A stretch of 64,000 nucleotides of DNA from Bacteroidales bacterium (GCA_014800845.1 JAAVFJ010000017.1:29511-93510), one strand, 5' to 3'; shown: positions 23,834-34,125, counted from the first letter of the stretch. A program made the numbers and translations. The notes: generated from the letters alone by a model not told the origin.

Positions 23834-26800
23834 GTGAGCGTAATACTTTCATATAGCGACAACACCACCGGCACGGGCTGGATACCCAAGGAGCCCTATT
23901 CCGGCGACGACATACGCAAAATCAATGACCCTAACGGCGACACCGTGGAGCATCCGCGCACGGCTATCCCGAGTCCCTTTGCGCAGGTTGACCTCGTGCT
24001 TACAGCCTTCGAGACTCTGGCCTCGGAGGGGCTGACCACCGGCGCCGCCATGCACCACCGCCTTGTGAGCGATGCACTCGATGTGGCGCAGATACTCTTT
24101 GACTACCCCAACCACGCGCGCAACCTGCGAATCCTGCGCTGGAACCCTGAGAGCGCACTGGCCGCCATGGCGCGTGGGAGCGAGGCCCACAGGCTTCTGG
24201 CCGACACGCTGCGCCTGTATATGGAGGGGGATGACCGGGCCTACAATTTCTCTTCGGCCGGCGACTGGTATATCCTTATGAGTCAGGGGCGTGTGATAGG
24301 CTCAACCTCTCCGGCCACACTCACCATGGGTGCCCCCGGCATAGGGCAGGTCGACGAGATTATGGTGGAGCAGAACCGCCCGCTGTTCGGCGAGCCGCGC
24401 CATCTCTGGGAACGCGACGAAGAGTTTGTAATCTACCTGATTCACTGGTTTAACGCCTACCCGCAGCTGCGCACATCCCTGCGCGGGGTGTATGACTACA
24501 TCCTGGCCAACATCAAGGAGATAAGCCGACGCAAGCCGCAGCTCTACAGCCGCATACTCTCGCGCGTGGAAAACCCCACGGCACTCAATCTCCCGGCTGC
24601 GCAGGCACTGGCCGACGCTATGCTTGCCAACTACTCGGAGCCGGCAGCTTCCATGGCGCCGCGCATCTTCGGAGTCTCCTTTTTCACCCGAAAGACCGAC
24701 GACATACTCCGCTCACCCAAGGAGAGCGATTTCCGCCTGAAGCCTCTGATAGAGCAGCCCGCCTCCTCGCTCCCTCCGCTGATTCTGCGCGAAGGCTTCA
24801 CCCCCCCTGGGGCCGAGGACTTCCGATACATCTCCCAGCCCTGGCAGCCGGGCACCGTGGTGCGCACCGGCGGTGTGGCACCTGAGGAGCGCACCCTCCC
24901 CGATACCTCTATAGTCTATCCCTGGCTTACCTCATGCGACCTGCTTGAGGATACCCTCATACGCCTGGCCACCCCCGTGGCTCCGCAATTCTTCACAGCC
25001 ATGTCCGGCGGCCCCGACACCCTCGGCTGTCTGCTACCCGTGAAACCCCTGTTCTTCCGCTACTTCCCGGCCTCTTACCTACGTGCCAACGTGGTGCCCG
25101 GCAAACCCGTGATGGAGCTGCGCGAAGAGGGGTGCAATGTGGTGGCAGTGCTCCGCCTCCCCACCAAGGGGGGCTACGTGGAGCTGCAGCGCATCTACCG
25201 CCCCGGCGTGACGGCTGACCCCGAGGGGGATGGCGCTATCTTTGAAAACGCACGAATCTCGGCAGCCGTCTTCCCCTTTGCCCGTACCGGCGAGCAGGAC
25301 ATATACAATGTGCGCCTCTTCGAGATGATGCCCGACTACCGGAGCACGCTCAGCTTCTTCGGCCCGGACCCGGAGCACGCTGTGGAGATACGCGACCCCT
25401 TTGTGCGCACCCGCAGCCGCGTTATGCGCACCTCCTATTATGAAGTGGACGACACGTGGGACTATGCCCGCGTGGATATTGTGGCTGACAATGGCGCTTC
25501 TGCCCCCTGCGGCGGCGTGATTCTCCCTTGCTGGCCCGAATACAATGCCGGCAGCGATGAGTTTACCTTCGCCGTGGACTTCGGTACCACCAACTCCCAT
25601 GTGGAATACTGCATAGGCGACAACCCTCCCCGCCCCCTCACTTTCGACGCCGGACGCGAGGCTACGCTGGTGGCCACGCTCGATGCCCCCGGCACTCTGG
25701 CTCAGGCCGATACGCTGCTCGATGTGGAGTTCGTGCCCCGCAACATAGGTGAGGAGTTTGGGTTCCCAATGCGCACAGCCCTGTCGCGCAACGCCACCAC
25801 CGACGCTCACCCCGAGGCGCTGCGCAGCGTGAACATCCCCTTCCTCTACGAGCGCAAGCCCTTCAACGGCTACCGCGTGAGCACCATGCTCAAGTGGGGC
25901 GCCGAGCAGGAGGAGGCCGAGCAGTTCCTCAGAGAGATAATGCTGCTGCTCAGAGCCCGAATCATACTGAGCAACGGCTCGCCGGCACGCTCGCGGCTGA
26001 TTTATTTCTACCCCGTGAGCATGAAGCGTTCGCTGCAGCATCGCTACCTCACGCTCTGGGAGGACCTGTATGCCCGCTATCTGAACCCCGCCGACATCAA
26101 GGTGCAGGCGCTTCCGGAAAGCGTGGCGCCCGCCTACTTCTATCACAACGCATCGACCGAAGGCTCCGACTACGCCAGCATAGACATAGGTGGCGGCTCG
26201 AGCGACGTGGTGATTTATAAGGCTGACGAGGAGCGCATGCGTTCGCATCCCGAAATCATCGCCTCCTTCCGCTTTGCCGGCAACTCCCTGTTTGGCGACG
26301 CGTTTACCCACGCTGACGCTGCCTCTAACCCCATGATTCAGAAGTATGTAGCCTATTTCTCGAAGCTCTTGGGCAGCGACCCGCAGCTGAGTTTCCTCGA
26401 TGCCATACTCTCTGACATACTCACCACCGGACGCAGCGAAGACATCAACGCCTTCCTCTTCTCAGTGGAGCAGACCCCCGCTCTGCGCAAGCTCAGGGAG
26501 CTTGACCGCAGGCCCTTCAGCTACAACTCCCTGCTGAGCGACGATGCCGGACTCAAGATAGTGTTCCTCTACTTCTACGCCGCGCTGATTTATTACGTGG
26601 CGCAACTCATGAAGCAGGCTGGCATAGGCCTCCCGCGCCGTATCTGCTTCTCAGGCACCGGCTCCAAGATACTCAACATACTCGGCCGCCACGACACGGT
26701 CGAAGAGTTTACAGAGGCCATAATCGAAAAGGTCTACGGCGAGCGTTACAAGGCACCCCATCGTTTTGAGCTGATGATTGAACGCGCTCACCCAAAGCAG

Positions 26801-27229
26801 GTTACCTGCAAAGGTGGCCTGGAGCTGGAGCGCCGCATAGGCCTCGGAGAGACCGACCGAAGCCCCTTCAGCGCACGCAACATAATGGCCCACAAGACTC
26901 AATACTCGCTCACCTCGGTGCCCGAATACACCTATGCCTCGGTGCGCACGACCGAGTCCCGCGCCGAAATAGTGCAGGCCGTGGAGGACTTCAACGCCTT
27001 CTTCCTGAGCATGATGCAGCAGGAGTGGGGCGAGGAGTTCGGCGTGAGCCGCGAAGCTGTAGAGAAATTCCGCAGCGAAGCCTCGCGCGACATACCCAAC
27101 TATCTGGCCTCCGGCATCCGCACCTTCCTCCCCGAGAGCGACGCCCCCGACGAGCGCGTGGAGGATGTGCCCTTCTTCTACGCCATCACCGGCATTATCC
27201 GCAACACCCTGATTCCCCTCTTCGCCTAA
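23834..27229 (+). CDS. Giant protein with a C-terminal actin/Hsp70-like ATPase domain
   Basis: The product has 1131 residues with a GTG start; the codon just before it is a stop, and no ATG occurs until well inside. The first 570 residues contain no domain I can name. The C-terminal half has the three actin/Hsp70 nucleotide motifs in order: phosphate 1 'FAVDFGTTNSHVEY' (DFGTTN at 582-587), phosphate 2 'SIDIGGGSSDVVIY' (about 783-795), and the adenosine motif 'CFSGTGSKIL' (about 938-947). The overall layout recalls SrfB-type proteins, which are also long and Hsp70-like; I cannot confirm that kinship. It lies 31 nt after the tubulin-like gene. Confidence 0.8.
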   Translation: MSVILSYSDNTTGTGWIPKEPYSGDDIRKINDPNGDTVEHPRTAIPSPFAQVDLVLTAFETLASEGLTTGAAMHHRLVSDALDVAQILFDYPNHARNLRILRWNPESALAAMARGSEAHRLLADTLRLYMEGDDRAYNFSSAGDWYILMSQGRVIGSTSPATLTMGAPGIGQVDEIMVEQNRPLFGEPRHLWERDEEFVIYLIHWFNAYPQLRTSLRGVYDYILANIKEISRRKPQLYSRILSRVENPTALNLPAAQALADAMLANYSEPAASMAPRIFGVSFFTRKTDDILRSPKESDFRLKPLIEQPASSLPPLILREGFTPPGAEDFRYISQPWQPGTVVRTGGVAPEERTLPDTSIVYPWLTSCDLLEDTLIRLATPVAPQFFTAMSGGPDTLGCLLPVKPLFFRYFPASYLRANVVPGKPVMELREEGCNVVAVLRLPTKGGYVELQRIYRPGVTADPEGDGAIFENARISAAVFPFARTGEQDIYNVRLFEMMPDYRSTLSFFGPDPEHAVEIRDPFVRTRSRVMRTSYYEVDDTWDYARVDIVADNGASAPCGGVILPCWPEYNAGSDEFTFAVDFGTTNSHVEYCIGDNPPRPLTFDAGREATLVATLDAPGTLAQADTLLDVEFVPRNIGEEFGFPMRTALSRNATTDAHPEALRSVNIPFLYERKPFNGYRVSTMLKWGAEQEEAEQFLREIMLLLRARIILSNGSPARSRLIYFYPVSMKRSLQHRYLTLWEDLYARYLNPADIKVQALPESVAPAYFYHNASTEGSDYASIDIGGGSSDVVIYKADEERMRSHPEIIASFRFAGNSLFGDAFTHADAASNPMIQKYVAYFSKLLGSDPQLSFLDAILSDILTTGRSEDINAFLFSVEQTPALRKLRELDRRPFSYNSLLSDDAGLKIVFLYFYAALIYYVAQLMKQAGIGLPRRICFSGTGSKILNILGRHDTVEEFTEAIIEKVYGERYKAPHRFELMIERAHPKQVTCKGGLELERRIGLGETDRSPFSARNIMAHKTQYSLTSVPEYTYASVRTTESRAEIVQAVEDFNAFFLSMMQQEWGEEFGVSREAVEKFRSEASRDIPNYLASGIRTFLPESDAPDERVEDVPFFYAITGIIRNTLIPLFA

Positions 27230-27261
27230 ACTCGTAAACGAACCCAAATACTACTACTGAT

Positions 27262-28527
27262 ATGAAACGCCTGATACCAGCCTTTATCTCTCTCATTTTT
27301 CTGAGTCTCAGTGCCTCTGCCGCTACCCCGCAGCAGATGGAGCAGGCCCGTGCCGCCGTTTATCGCCTCTGCTTGCGCTACATGAACAATGGCAGCGGAT
27401 ACCTCGATGACAGCAAATTCCCTTCAAGTGTCTCCGAACTGGAGGGGACAATCTCCCGTCACGATAAGGAGCAGGCCAACCTGAAGCGCCTGCAGTCCAT
27501 AGCCATGCCCCCCGAAAGCGAATATGCCTCCTGGGACAAAGGCACTTTCGATAAGTATTGGACGGTTACTTTCTACGACAAACTCCCCTCATTCGACGGC
27601 AAGAGCGAATGTCGCGGCAAGGTTGCCAAGCGTGTGAGCGCAATAAAAGTGACTGTGGCCGAGCCTGTTAAGGAGGCTCCCGAGGTTAAACCAGAAGAGG
27701 TGACCAACCCCGAGGAGGAGCAGAAACCCGAGGAGGAAGCAAAGCCGGAAGAGGCCGGCAAAGCTGACGAGATTCTGGCCGCCGCTCCCGATAATGTCCC
27801 GGGTACTGATTCGGTGCTGGCCGCCGCCACCGATGGCCCTGTAAATGCAGAGCAGCAGAGCAAGGATTCCGGCAACACGGTGTCAATCATAGTGCTGTGT
27901 GTGCTCGTGCTCGTGGTTGTGGGTCTTGTGGCCTACGCGCTCAACGTGATGCGCAAGAATAAAGAGGAGGATGAAGCCCCCGTGCGTCGCCGTCCGCGCC
28001 GCGACCCCCGAGAGCCGGAGCCCTCGCCGGTCAGCAATGTCGACATGGAGGATGAGAGTGCATTCGCCTCTTACGCCGCTCCCGAGGAGCCGCGCGACAG
28101 CCGTGACGCTGAGATAGCCACCCTGCGCGCCGAGCTCGACCGCCTGCGTCGCCAGACCGGCAAGCAGGAGCAGCGCTACACCCCCGGCAGCTCCCGTCCG
28201 CGTCAGCCCCGCGTGATTTACCTGGCCCGCGCCAATGCCGATGGTGTATTCACCCGCGCCGACGCCTCTTATAACATGGGCAACTCAATCTTTAAACTTG
28301 TTACAACTGACGGAGTGTCAGGTACTTACCAGGTAATCGACGACCCCGCCGTGTTTGAGCTGGCGCTGATGACCCCCACCGACTACTTGGAGAACGCCTG
28401 CACCGGGCGCAATCTGCAACTTTCGCAGGGTGCTTCAGTAATCATCAATGAGGCTGCCGGCACAGCCATCTTTGACCGTGGCCGCTGGCGCGTGACCCGC
28501 AAAGCCCAGATTCGCTACTCACGCTAA
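27262..28527 (+). CDS. Signal-peptide protein with a single central TM helix, end of the tubulin/actin-like operon
   Basis: The product has 421 residues. A signal peptide (about 1-20) leads to a periplasmic region of about 110 residues, then a Glu/Pro/Lys-rich linker with repeated PEE units (about 130-170). A strong transmembrane helix lies at about 212-232. The cytoplasmic part opens with an Arg-rich stretch 'RRRPRRDPREPEP' and a short coiled coil ('IATLRAELDRLRRQ', about 287-300). A C-terminal globular domain of about 110 residues ('RVIYLARANADGVFTRADASYNMGNSIF') is unrecognised. The topology suits a transmembrane linker between the periplasm and the cytoplasmic ATPase and GTPase. It starts 32 nt after the preceding gene. 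Confidence 0.75.
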   Translation: MKRLIPAFISLIFLSLSASAATPQQMEQARAAVYRLCLRYMNNGSGYLDDSKFPSSVSELEGTISRHDKEQANLKRLQSIAMPPESEYASWDKGTFDKYWTVTFYDKLPSFDGKSECRGKVAKRVSAIKVTVAEPVKEAPEVKPEEVTNPEEEQKPEEEAKPEEAGKADEILAAAPDNVPGTDSVLAAATDGPVNAEQQSKDSGNTVSIIVLCVLVLVVVGLVAYALNVMRKNKEEDEAPVRRRPRRDPREPEPSPVSNVDMEDESAFASYAAPEEPRDSRDAEIATLRAELDRLRRQTGKQEQRYTPGSSRPRQPRVIYLARANADGVFTRADASYNMGNSIFKLVTTDGVSGTYQVIDDPAVFELALMTPTDYLENACTGRNLQLSQGASVIINEAAGTAIFDRGRWRVTRKAQIRYSR

Positions 28528-28586
28528 ATCCCTCCCCGCAAAAATAACGATAATAGCAACTCCCGGTAACCCTTAATACTCCCCAC

Positions 28587-31223
28587 ATGGCAAAAATAGC
28601 TGAAACTCCGCTGATGAAGCAATATAGCGAGATGAAGAAAAAGCATCCCGATGCTGTGTTGCTGTTTCGTGTGGGGGACTTCTACGAGACTTTTTCAGAA
28701 GATGCCATCACTGCCAGTGAGATTCTCGGCATTACGCTGACCAGACGCGCCAATGGCAAGGCTCAGCATGTGGAGCTGGCCGGTTTCCCGCACCACGCGC
28801 TCGATACCTATCTGCCCAAGCTCGTGAGAGCCGGCAAGCGAGTGGCCATCTGCGAGCAACTCGAGGACCCCAAGCTCGCCAAAAAGCTGGTGAAGCGCGA
28901 CATCACGGAGCTCGTAACCCCCGGTGTGAACATGAACGACTCGGTGCTCTCCGGCCGCGAGAACAACTTCCTGGCCGGCGTGCATTTCGGCTCGAAGAAA
29001 CTCGGCGTGGCTTTTCTGGACATCTCCACCGGCGAGTATATGTGTGCCGAGGGGGGCGCGGACTACATAGACAAACTCCTGTCAGGCATCTCCCCCAAAG
29101 AGGTGCTGATAATGAGGGGGGAACGAGCGCGTGCCGAAGAGACCTTCAGCGGAAAATACTTCCTTTTTGAACTCGAAGACTGGATTTTCACCCCCGATGC
29201 AGCCACCGAGCGGCTACTCCGTCATTTTGAGACCGGAAACCTCAAAGGCTTCGGCGTGGACAACATGCCCGACGCCATCATAGCCGCCGGCGCCCTGCTG
29301 CATTATCTCGACATAACGAAGCATCCCAACATATCTCACATAACCTCTCTGTCTCGCCTCGACGAGCAGAAGTATGTGCGTCTTGACCGCTTCACGGTGC
29401 GCAATCTGGAACTGTTGGCACCAATGGCCGAAGAAGGTAAGTGTCTGGTAGACATACTCGACAAGACCGTCACCCCCATGGGCGCCCGCATGCTTCGCCG
29501 GTGGGTGCTCTTCCCCCTGCGCGAGCCGCAGGAGATTGAGAAGCGCCATAACGTGGTGGAATACTTCTTCAAGCACCCCGACGCACGCAGTCTGCTTCAC
29601 GAGCATATACTGACAGTGGGTGACCTGGAGCGAGTAATCTCCAAAGTGGCCACCGGACGCGTTTCGCCGCGCGAGCTGGTGCTTCTGAAAAACGCTCTCG
29701 AAGCCCTGGTGCCCGTGAGGGAGACCGGTCTGAGAGCCTCCTGTCAGGAGCTGCGGGCGCTGGCCGAAAGCATCAATCCCTGCAGCGAAGTGGCCGGGCG
29801 CATAGCCGCCACACTGCGCGAAGATGCCCCCAACCTCCTCTCCCGCGGCAATTTCGTGGCCACGGGTGTCAATGCCGAGCTCGACGAGCTGCGTTCACTC
29901 GCCTCTTCGGGCAAGCAGTATCTCGACTCAATCGTGCAGCGCGAAATAGCAGCTACCGGCATCAGTAGCCTTAAAATAAGTTTCAACAATGTGTTCGGCT
30001 ACTACATAGAGGTGCGCAACACTCATAAGGATAAAGTGCCGGCTGACTGGATTCGTAAGCAGACCCTCGTCAGCGCCGAACGCTATATCACTCCCGAGCT
30101 TAAGGAGTATGAGCAGAAAATCCTGGGAGCCGAAGCCAAAATCGAAGAACTCGAGGCTCGGATTTTTGCCGAACTTGTGGAGGAAGTGAGCCGCTTTATC
30201 CCAGACATACAGCGCGACGCCACCGCCGTGGCCCATATCGACGTGCTCCTCGCCTTCACCGCCTGCGCCGAGGAATACCGCTACTGCCGCCCCCATGTGG
30301 ACGACTCGCTGACCATAAAAATAACCGAGGGTCGCCACCCGGTAATAGAGCGTCGCCTCCCTCCCGGCGAGCCTTACATCTCTAACTCAGTGGAGCTTGA
30401 CAACGAGCACACTCAGATAATGATGATTACCGGCCCCAACATGAGCGGTAAGTCGGCCCTGCTGCGCCAGACAGCCCTCATAGTGCTCCTCGCCCAGATC
30501 GGCTCATTCGTGCCGGCCGAGGCGGCTCACATCGGCATAGTCGACAAGATTTTCACCCGTGTGGGGGCTTCCGACAATATTTCGCTGGGTGAATCTACCT
30601 TCATGGTCGAGATGAACGAAGCCTCAGCCATACTCAACAACATGTCCGAGCGCTCCCTGATACTCTTTGACGAACTTGGACGCGGCACCTCTACCTACGA
30701 CGGTATCTCGATAGCCTGGGCCATAGTGGAGCATATCCATCAGAACAGCCAGGTTCACCCCAAAACCCTCTTCGCCACCCATTACCACGAGCTCAACGAG
30801 ATGGAGAAGCTCTATCCACGCATAGCTAATTTCCACGTTGCGGTAGAGGAACAGAATGGAAAAGTGATATTCGTGCGCAAACTGCGCCGGGGAGGTTCGG
30901 AGCACAGTTTCGGCATCCATGTGGCGCGACTGGCCGGCATGCCACCCGCCATAGTGCGCCGCGCTGATGCCGTATTGGCAGAGCTGGAAAGTGCCGGTGC
31001 CAAAGCTCCTGAAGCCGAAGGACCAAAATGCAGCAAAGCCGATACGGGTAGCTTGGCCGCCGGCCATGCCACTGATGGCGTGCAGCTATCATTCTTCCAG
31101 CTCGACGACCCACTGCTCTCGCAGATACGCGACCGCATCCTCACGCTCGACATCAACAATCTCACCCCCCTTGAGGCCCTCTCCACTCTCAACAACCTCA
31201 AGTCGCTGCTCACCGGGAAATAA
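28587..31223 (+). CDS. mutS: DNA mismatch repair protein MutS
   Basis: The product has 878 residues, the normal length for MutS1. The mismatch-reading Phe-x-Glu is in '[14 protein letters not shown]' near residue 36. The ATPase has Walker A '[17 protein letters not shown]' (about 613-629) and Walker B with signature '[19 protein letters not shown]' (about 692-710). '[12 protein letters not shown]' follows, with a C-terminal helical segment as in the family. It recognises mismatches and recruits MutL. It starts 60 nt after the previous gene and ends 3 nt before the DUF2851 gene. Confidence 0.97.
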   Translation: MAKIAETPLMKQYSEMKKKHPDAVLLFRVGDFYETFSEDAITASEILGITLTRRANGKAQHVELAGFPHHALDTYLPKLVRAGKRVAICEQLEDPKLAKKLVKRDITELVTPGVNMNDSVLSGRENNFLAGVHFGSKKLGVAFLDISTGEYMCAEGGADYIDKLLSGISPKEVLIMRGERARAEETFSGKYFLFELEDWIFTPDAATERLLRHFETGNLKGFGVDNMPDAIIAAGALLHYLDITKHPNISHITSLSRLDEQKYVRLDRFTVRNLELLAPMAEEGKCLVDILDKTVTPMGARMLRRWVLFPLREPQEIEKRHNVVEYFFKHPDARSLLHEHILTVGDLERVISKVATGRVSPRELVLLKNALEALVPVRETGLRASCQELRALAESINPCSEVAGRIAATLREDAPNLLSRGNFVATGVNAELDELRSLASSGKQYLDSIVQREIAATGISSLKISFNNVFGYYIEVRNTHKDKVPADWIRKQTLVSAERYITPELKEYEQKILGAEAKIEELEARIFAELVEEVSRFIPDIQRDATAVAHIDVLLAFTACAEEYRYCRPHVDDSLTIKITEGRHPVIERRLPPGEPYISNSVELDNEHTQIMMITGPNMSGKSALLRQTALIVLLAQIGSFVPAEAAHIGIVDKIFTRVGASDNISLGESTFMVEMNEASAILNNMSERSLILFDELGRGTSTYDGISIAWAIVEHIHQNSQVHPKTLFATHYHELNEMEKLYPRIANFHVAVEEQNGKVIFVRKLRRGGSEHSFGIHVARLAGMPPAIVRRADAVLAELESAGAKAPEAEGPKCSKADTGSLAAGHATDGVQLSFFQLDDPLLSQIRDRILTLDINNLTPLEALSTLNNLKSLLTGK

Positions 31224-31226
31224 CTC

Positions 31227-32531
31227 ATGGAAAAGATGATGCAATACGCCTGGCAGTGGCGCCTCTACGGGTCTGCAGACCACCGGCTCACTGACGGACG
31301 CACCCTGCGCATCCTCCATCCCGGACAGCTCAACCACGCCTCCGGCCCCGACTTCTTCAACGCTAAAGTGCTGATTGACGGTGTGGAATGGGCCGGCAAC
31401 GTGGAGCTCCACATCAAAGCCTCCGACTGGTATCGCCACGGCCACCAATTTGACCGCGCCTACGACTCCGTTGCGCTCCACGTGGTCAGCGTCAACGACG
31501 GCTACGTGCGTCGCCCCGACGGTTCCCTCATTCCCCAACTCGTGCTCCCATTTACCGAGCAGATGTCCGAACGCTACTCCATGCTCGCCTCCCCCGCCGC
31601 GCCGCTGCGTTGCCGCGCCTACATAGCCGCCGTGCCCCGCCTGTTCGTGCACGATGCCGTAGATGCCGCCGCCATGGAGCGCCTGCTTGTCAAGACCGAC
31701 CACCTCGAAGAGATGCTCTCACTCACCGGGGGCGACTGGCTCCACACCCTGCAGATCACGCTCGCCCGTGCGCTCGGCTTCGGCCTCAATGGCGACCCTA
31801 TGGAGCGCCTCGCCCGCATGCTCCCGCCCACCCTCACCGGGCGCCACTCCAACTCCGAATTTCAGCTTGAAGCACTCCTGCTCGGAGCCGCCGGTCTGCT
31901 CGAAGTGGCCGCGCGCGAGGATGATTACTTCCGCAGCCTCGCAGCCGAATGGGGCTTCCTGCAGCATAAATACGGCTTGACGCCACTGCCGGCACACATC
32001 TGGAAATTCTCAGGCACCCGCCCGGCCGCGTCCCCCCTGCGACGCATCGTCTGTCTGTCGCGCCTCATAAAAGAGGGGAGCCCCCTGATGCACCGCCTGC
32101 TTGAAGCCGCCGGAGCTCCCGCGCCCCTTCGCGAAATCTTCAAAGTGACCCTGAGGGGCTACTGGGCCTCACACCTCACATTTGGCTCCCCCTCCTCTCG
32201 CGACTACTCCAAAGCCATCGGCACCGCGCAGCTCGACATCCTCCTCATCAACGCCGTGGCACCCCTCTATTATGCCTACGGCGAACGGACCGGGCGCCCC
32301 GCCCTGCAGGAGAATGCCCGAAGCCTGCTCGAGACGCTCCCCCCTGAGAGCAACCGCGTGATGCGCCTCTGGCGCGACGCCATAGATTACTGTCCCGAAA
32401 ACGCGTGGGAGAGCCAGGGCCTCCTGCACCTGACGCGCACCTACTGCGAGCCCGGCAACTGCCTCCGCTGCCGCATAGCCCTCCAGGCCCTTCGCCAGCC
32501 CCACCCCCGAAAATCCACCGAGGCAGTGTGA
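31227..32531 (+). CDS. DUF2851 family protein
   Basis: The product has 434 residues. The N-terminal block 'LRILHPGQLNHASGPDFFNAKVLIDGVEWAGNVELHIKASDWYRHGHQ' (about 31-78) is the recognisable core of DUF2851, common in Bacteroidetes. It has the look of a nuclease-like PD-(D/E)xK fold (D-x-E/H around 'GNVELHIK'), but no function is established. The C-terminus ends with a Cys cluster ('CEPGNCLRCRIA'). It follows mutS by 3 nt, so the two are co-expressed, which would fit a nucleic-acid role (inference). Confidence 0.88.
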   Translation: MEKMMQYAWQWRLYGSADHRLTDGRTLRILHPGQLNHASGPDFFNAKVLIDGVEWAGNVELHIKASDWYRHGHQFDRAYDSVALHVVSVNDGYVRRPDGSLIPQLVLPFTEQMSERYSMLASPAAPLRCRAYIAAVPRLFVHDAVDAAAMERLLVKTDHLEEMLSLTGGDWLHTLQITLARALGFGLNGDPMERLARMLPPTLTGRHSNSEFQLEALLLGAAGLLEVAAREDDYFRSLAAEWGFLQHKYGLTPLPAHIWKFSGTRPAASPLRRIVCLSRLIKEGSPLMHRLLEAAGAPAPLREIFKVTLRGYWASHLTFGSPSSRDYSKAIGTAQLDILLINAVAPLYYAYGERTGRPALQENARSLLETLPPESNRVMRLWRDAIDYCPENAWESQGLLHLTRTYCEPGNCLRCRIALQALRQPHPRKSTEAV

Positions 32532-32553
32532 CGGCACCCGCAACCCCTCCGAA

Positions 32554-32582
32554 CCGCTAAAGGGGGATAAGTTAACATTACT
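32554..32582 (+). repeat. Fragment of the structured dispersed repeat
   Basis: CCGCTAAAGGGGGATAAG, continuing TTAACATTACT, matches 8113-8141 at all but two positions and the complement of 7812-7840 nearly as well. Only this end of the repeat is present. The same 29-mer in three places suggests it is the conserved part of the family. Confidence 0.65.
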
Positions 32583-32722
32583 GCCTACAAACCGCGCCGA
32601 CCAATTGCAAGAAAATCCCCGATTCTCAGAGAATACCTTCCCTGAGCCGATAGTGTGCATCAGGAAACATAGAGGCCCAAACAGCGTACTGAAAAAAGTT
32701 TTTGAAAAATAATTGTGAAAAA

Positions 32723-32754
32723 TTTGCATTTGTTAGAATTAATCCTTACCTTTA
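32723..32754 (+). promoter_or_regulatory. Possible promoter of the LRR gene
   Basis: TTTG at 32723-32726 is followed after 20 nt by TACCTTTA (32747-32754), one base off the -7 consensus. The leader would be about 100 nt. Confidence 0.4.
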
Positions 32755-32860
32755 CGGTGCCTTTTATGGTAAAAAACTGAAGTGCGCCGGGATAAGTGAC
32801 ATTTTGGCGTATCTCTACAAAATACTAACTGAATTTATTAACAATTTAAAATTTTTAATC

Positions 32861-34099
32861 ATGAAAAAAAGTTACTTAGTTTTGGCAGCTTTTGGTCTAT
32901 ATCTGTCTGCATGGGGACAACAACCAAATGATTTTAAGGTTGGAGAATTGTATTATTCCATCATTTCGGAGGATGAGAAGACAGTAGCGGTGGAGAATGG
33001 AGACAAGAGAATGAATCATCTCCTTTTGGATATGCCCTCGTTCAACAGTCCGGTGAGTCAAGCATCAGATATTGACAATGATTCAGAGGATGATGAGGAA
33101 TATGGATATAATTTTGAAACTTACATGGGTAACTATTGTAAGGGGGATATTGTAGTACCCTCTACTATAGAGTATCAGGGCACAACTTATACCGTGACTC
33201 AGCTGGCAGACGGCGCTTTTTCTTATTGTCGTGATGTGACTTCTGTAACTATGCCTGAGACTTTGCAATACATTGGGCCCGGGGCATTTTATTTGTGTGG
33301 ATCGTTGGAGGAAGTAATTATTCCTGATTCTGTAGAAGACGTTGGGGAGTGGGCTTTCCGCCGTTGTTATAATTTGGTAAAAGTTCATTGGCCGAGCTCT
33401 GCTTCAAAGATAAATGAGTTAGCATTTGCCAATGTTGGAAGTAATCATCGATTCGACGAACCCGATGGACCTTATTTTATGTTAGAAAATGGCGAAAATA
33501 TAACCCATGTCGCAATAAGTGGTTTTTGGGGTGCTTATATGAGAGAATTCCCTTACTGGGATAACTTAGTGGAAATTGGCATAAACTCTTTTAATGGCAC
33601 GCAATTGACTTTCGTTAAAATTCCGGAGGGATGCAGTGTGGGGAAGGATGCCTTTTTAAGCAATCGCAAGCTTCAAACAATAGAGTTGCCAAAAGATTGT
33701 CGTGACAATATTTCAGAGGTGTTTATTGGTAGTGAGAACGTGCAACTCATACGCATTGCCGCCACCGTACCCCCTGTGTTAAGCAGGGATTGGGCGGCAA
33801 AGGTAGCCGAGAACTGTGTACTTGAAGTGCCGGATGAGTCATTGGAGCTGTATCGCAATGCCGAATATTGGAAGAATTTCTCGGAAATCATCACCAGTGG
33901 CGTGGAGACAGTAGAGGCATCTCGCTTCTCGGCCATTGGTCTTAGCGGTTCTTTGCGCGTGAATAGCGATAAGGAGGCCACCGTATTTGACATGCAGGGT
34001 ACAAGGCTACATACAGGTCTTGACTTTGAGCTGCAGTTACCCGCCGGCATCTACATTGTGAAGTCTAGTGAGACTGAACGCAAGGTGCAGGTGAAGTAA
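32861..34099 (+). CDS. Secreted leucine-rich repeat (BspA/LRR_5-like) protein with C-terminal sorting-like motif
   Basis: The ATG at 32861 opens a signal peptide (MKKSYLVLAAFGLYLSAWG). The frame upstream is open but has no signal and crosses the promoter. The product is about 412 residues. Residues about 100-330 carry LRR_5-type repeats such as 'YCRDVTSVTMPETLQYIGPGAF', 'LCGSLEEVIIPDSVEDVGEWAF' and 'RCYNLVKVHWPS'. The last 45 residues ('ATVFDMQGTRL' to 'PAGIYIVKSSE' and a Lys/Val tail) look like a T9SS-type C-terminal domain. Such proteins are surface adhesins or binding proteins in gut Bacteroidales. The gene is clearly AT-richer than mutS and pheT on either side, suggesting transfer. Confidence 0.82.
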   Translation: MKKSYLVLAAFGLYLSAWGQQPNDFKVGELYYSIISEDEKTVAVENGDKRMNHLLLDMPSFNSPVSQASDIDNDSEDDEEYGYNFETYMGNYCKGDIVVPSTIEYQGTTYTVTQLADGAFSYCRDVTSVTMPETLQYIGPGAFYLCGSLEEVIIPDSVEDVGEWAFRRCYNLVKVHWPSSASKINELAFANVGSNHRFDEPDGPYFMLENGENITHVAISGFWGAYMREFPYWDNLVEIGINSFNGTQLTFVKIPEGCSVGKDAFLSNRKLQTIELPKDCRDNISEVFIGSENVQLIRIAATVPPVLSRDWAAKVAENCVLEVPDESLELYRNAEYWKNFSEIITSGVETVEASRFSAIGLSGSLRVNSDKEATVFDMQGTRLHTGLDFELQLPAGIYIVKSSETERKVQVK

Positions 34100-34125
34100 A
34101 TTGATATAGCATAATAATTTGCAAT

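Larger units (their letters stand above)
32532..32860. other. Intergenic region between DUF2851 and LRR gene
   Basis: These 329 bases hold a fragment of the dispersed repeat at 32554-32582, a GC-poor stretch starting about 32690 where composition changes sharply, and a probable promoter at 32723-32754. I see no gene, RNA or terminator in 32583-32690. Confidence 0.6.

Noticed and set aside
25079..26311. 410-residue frame antisense to the actin-like gene
   Set aside because: It is a mirror frame caused by GC-rich codon use; the plus strand encodes clear nucleotide motifs here.
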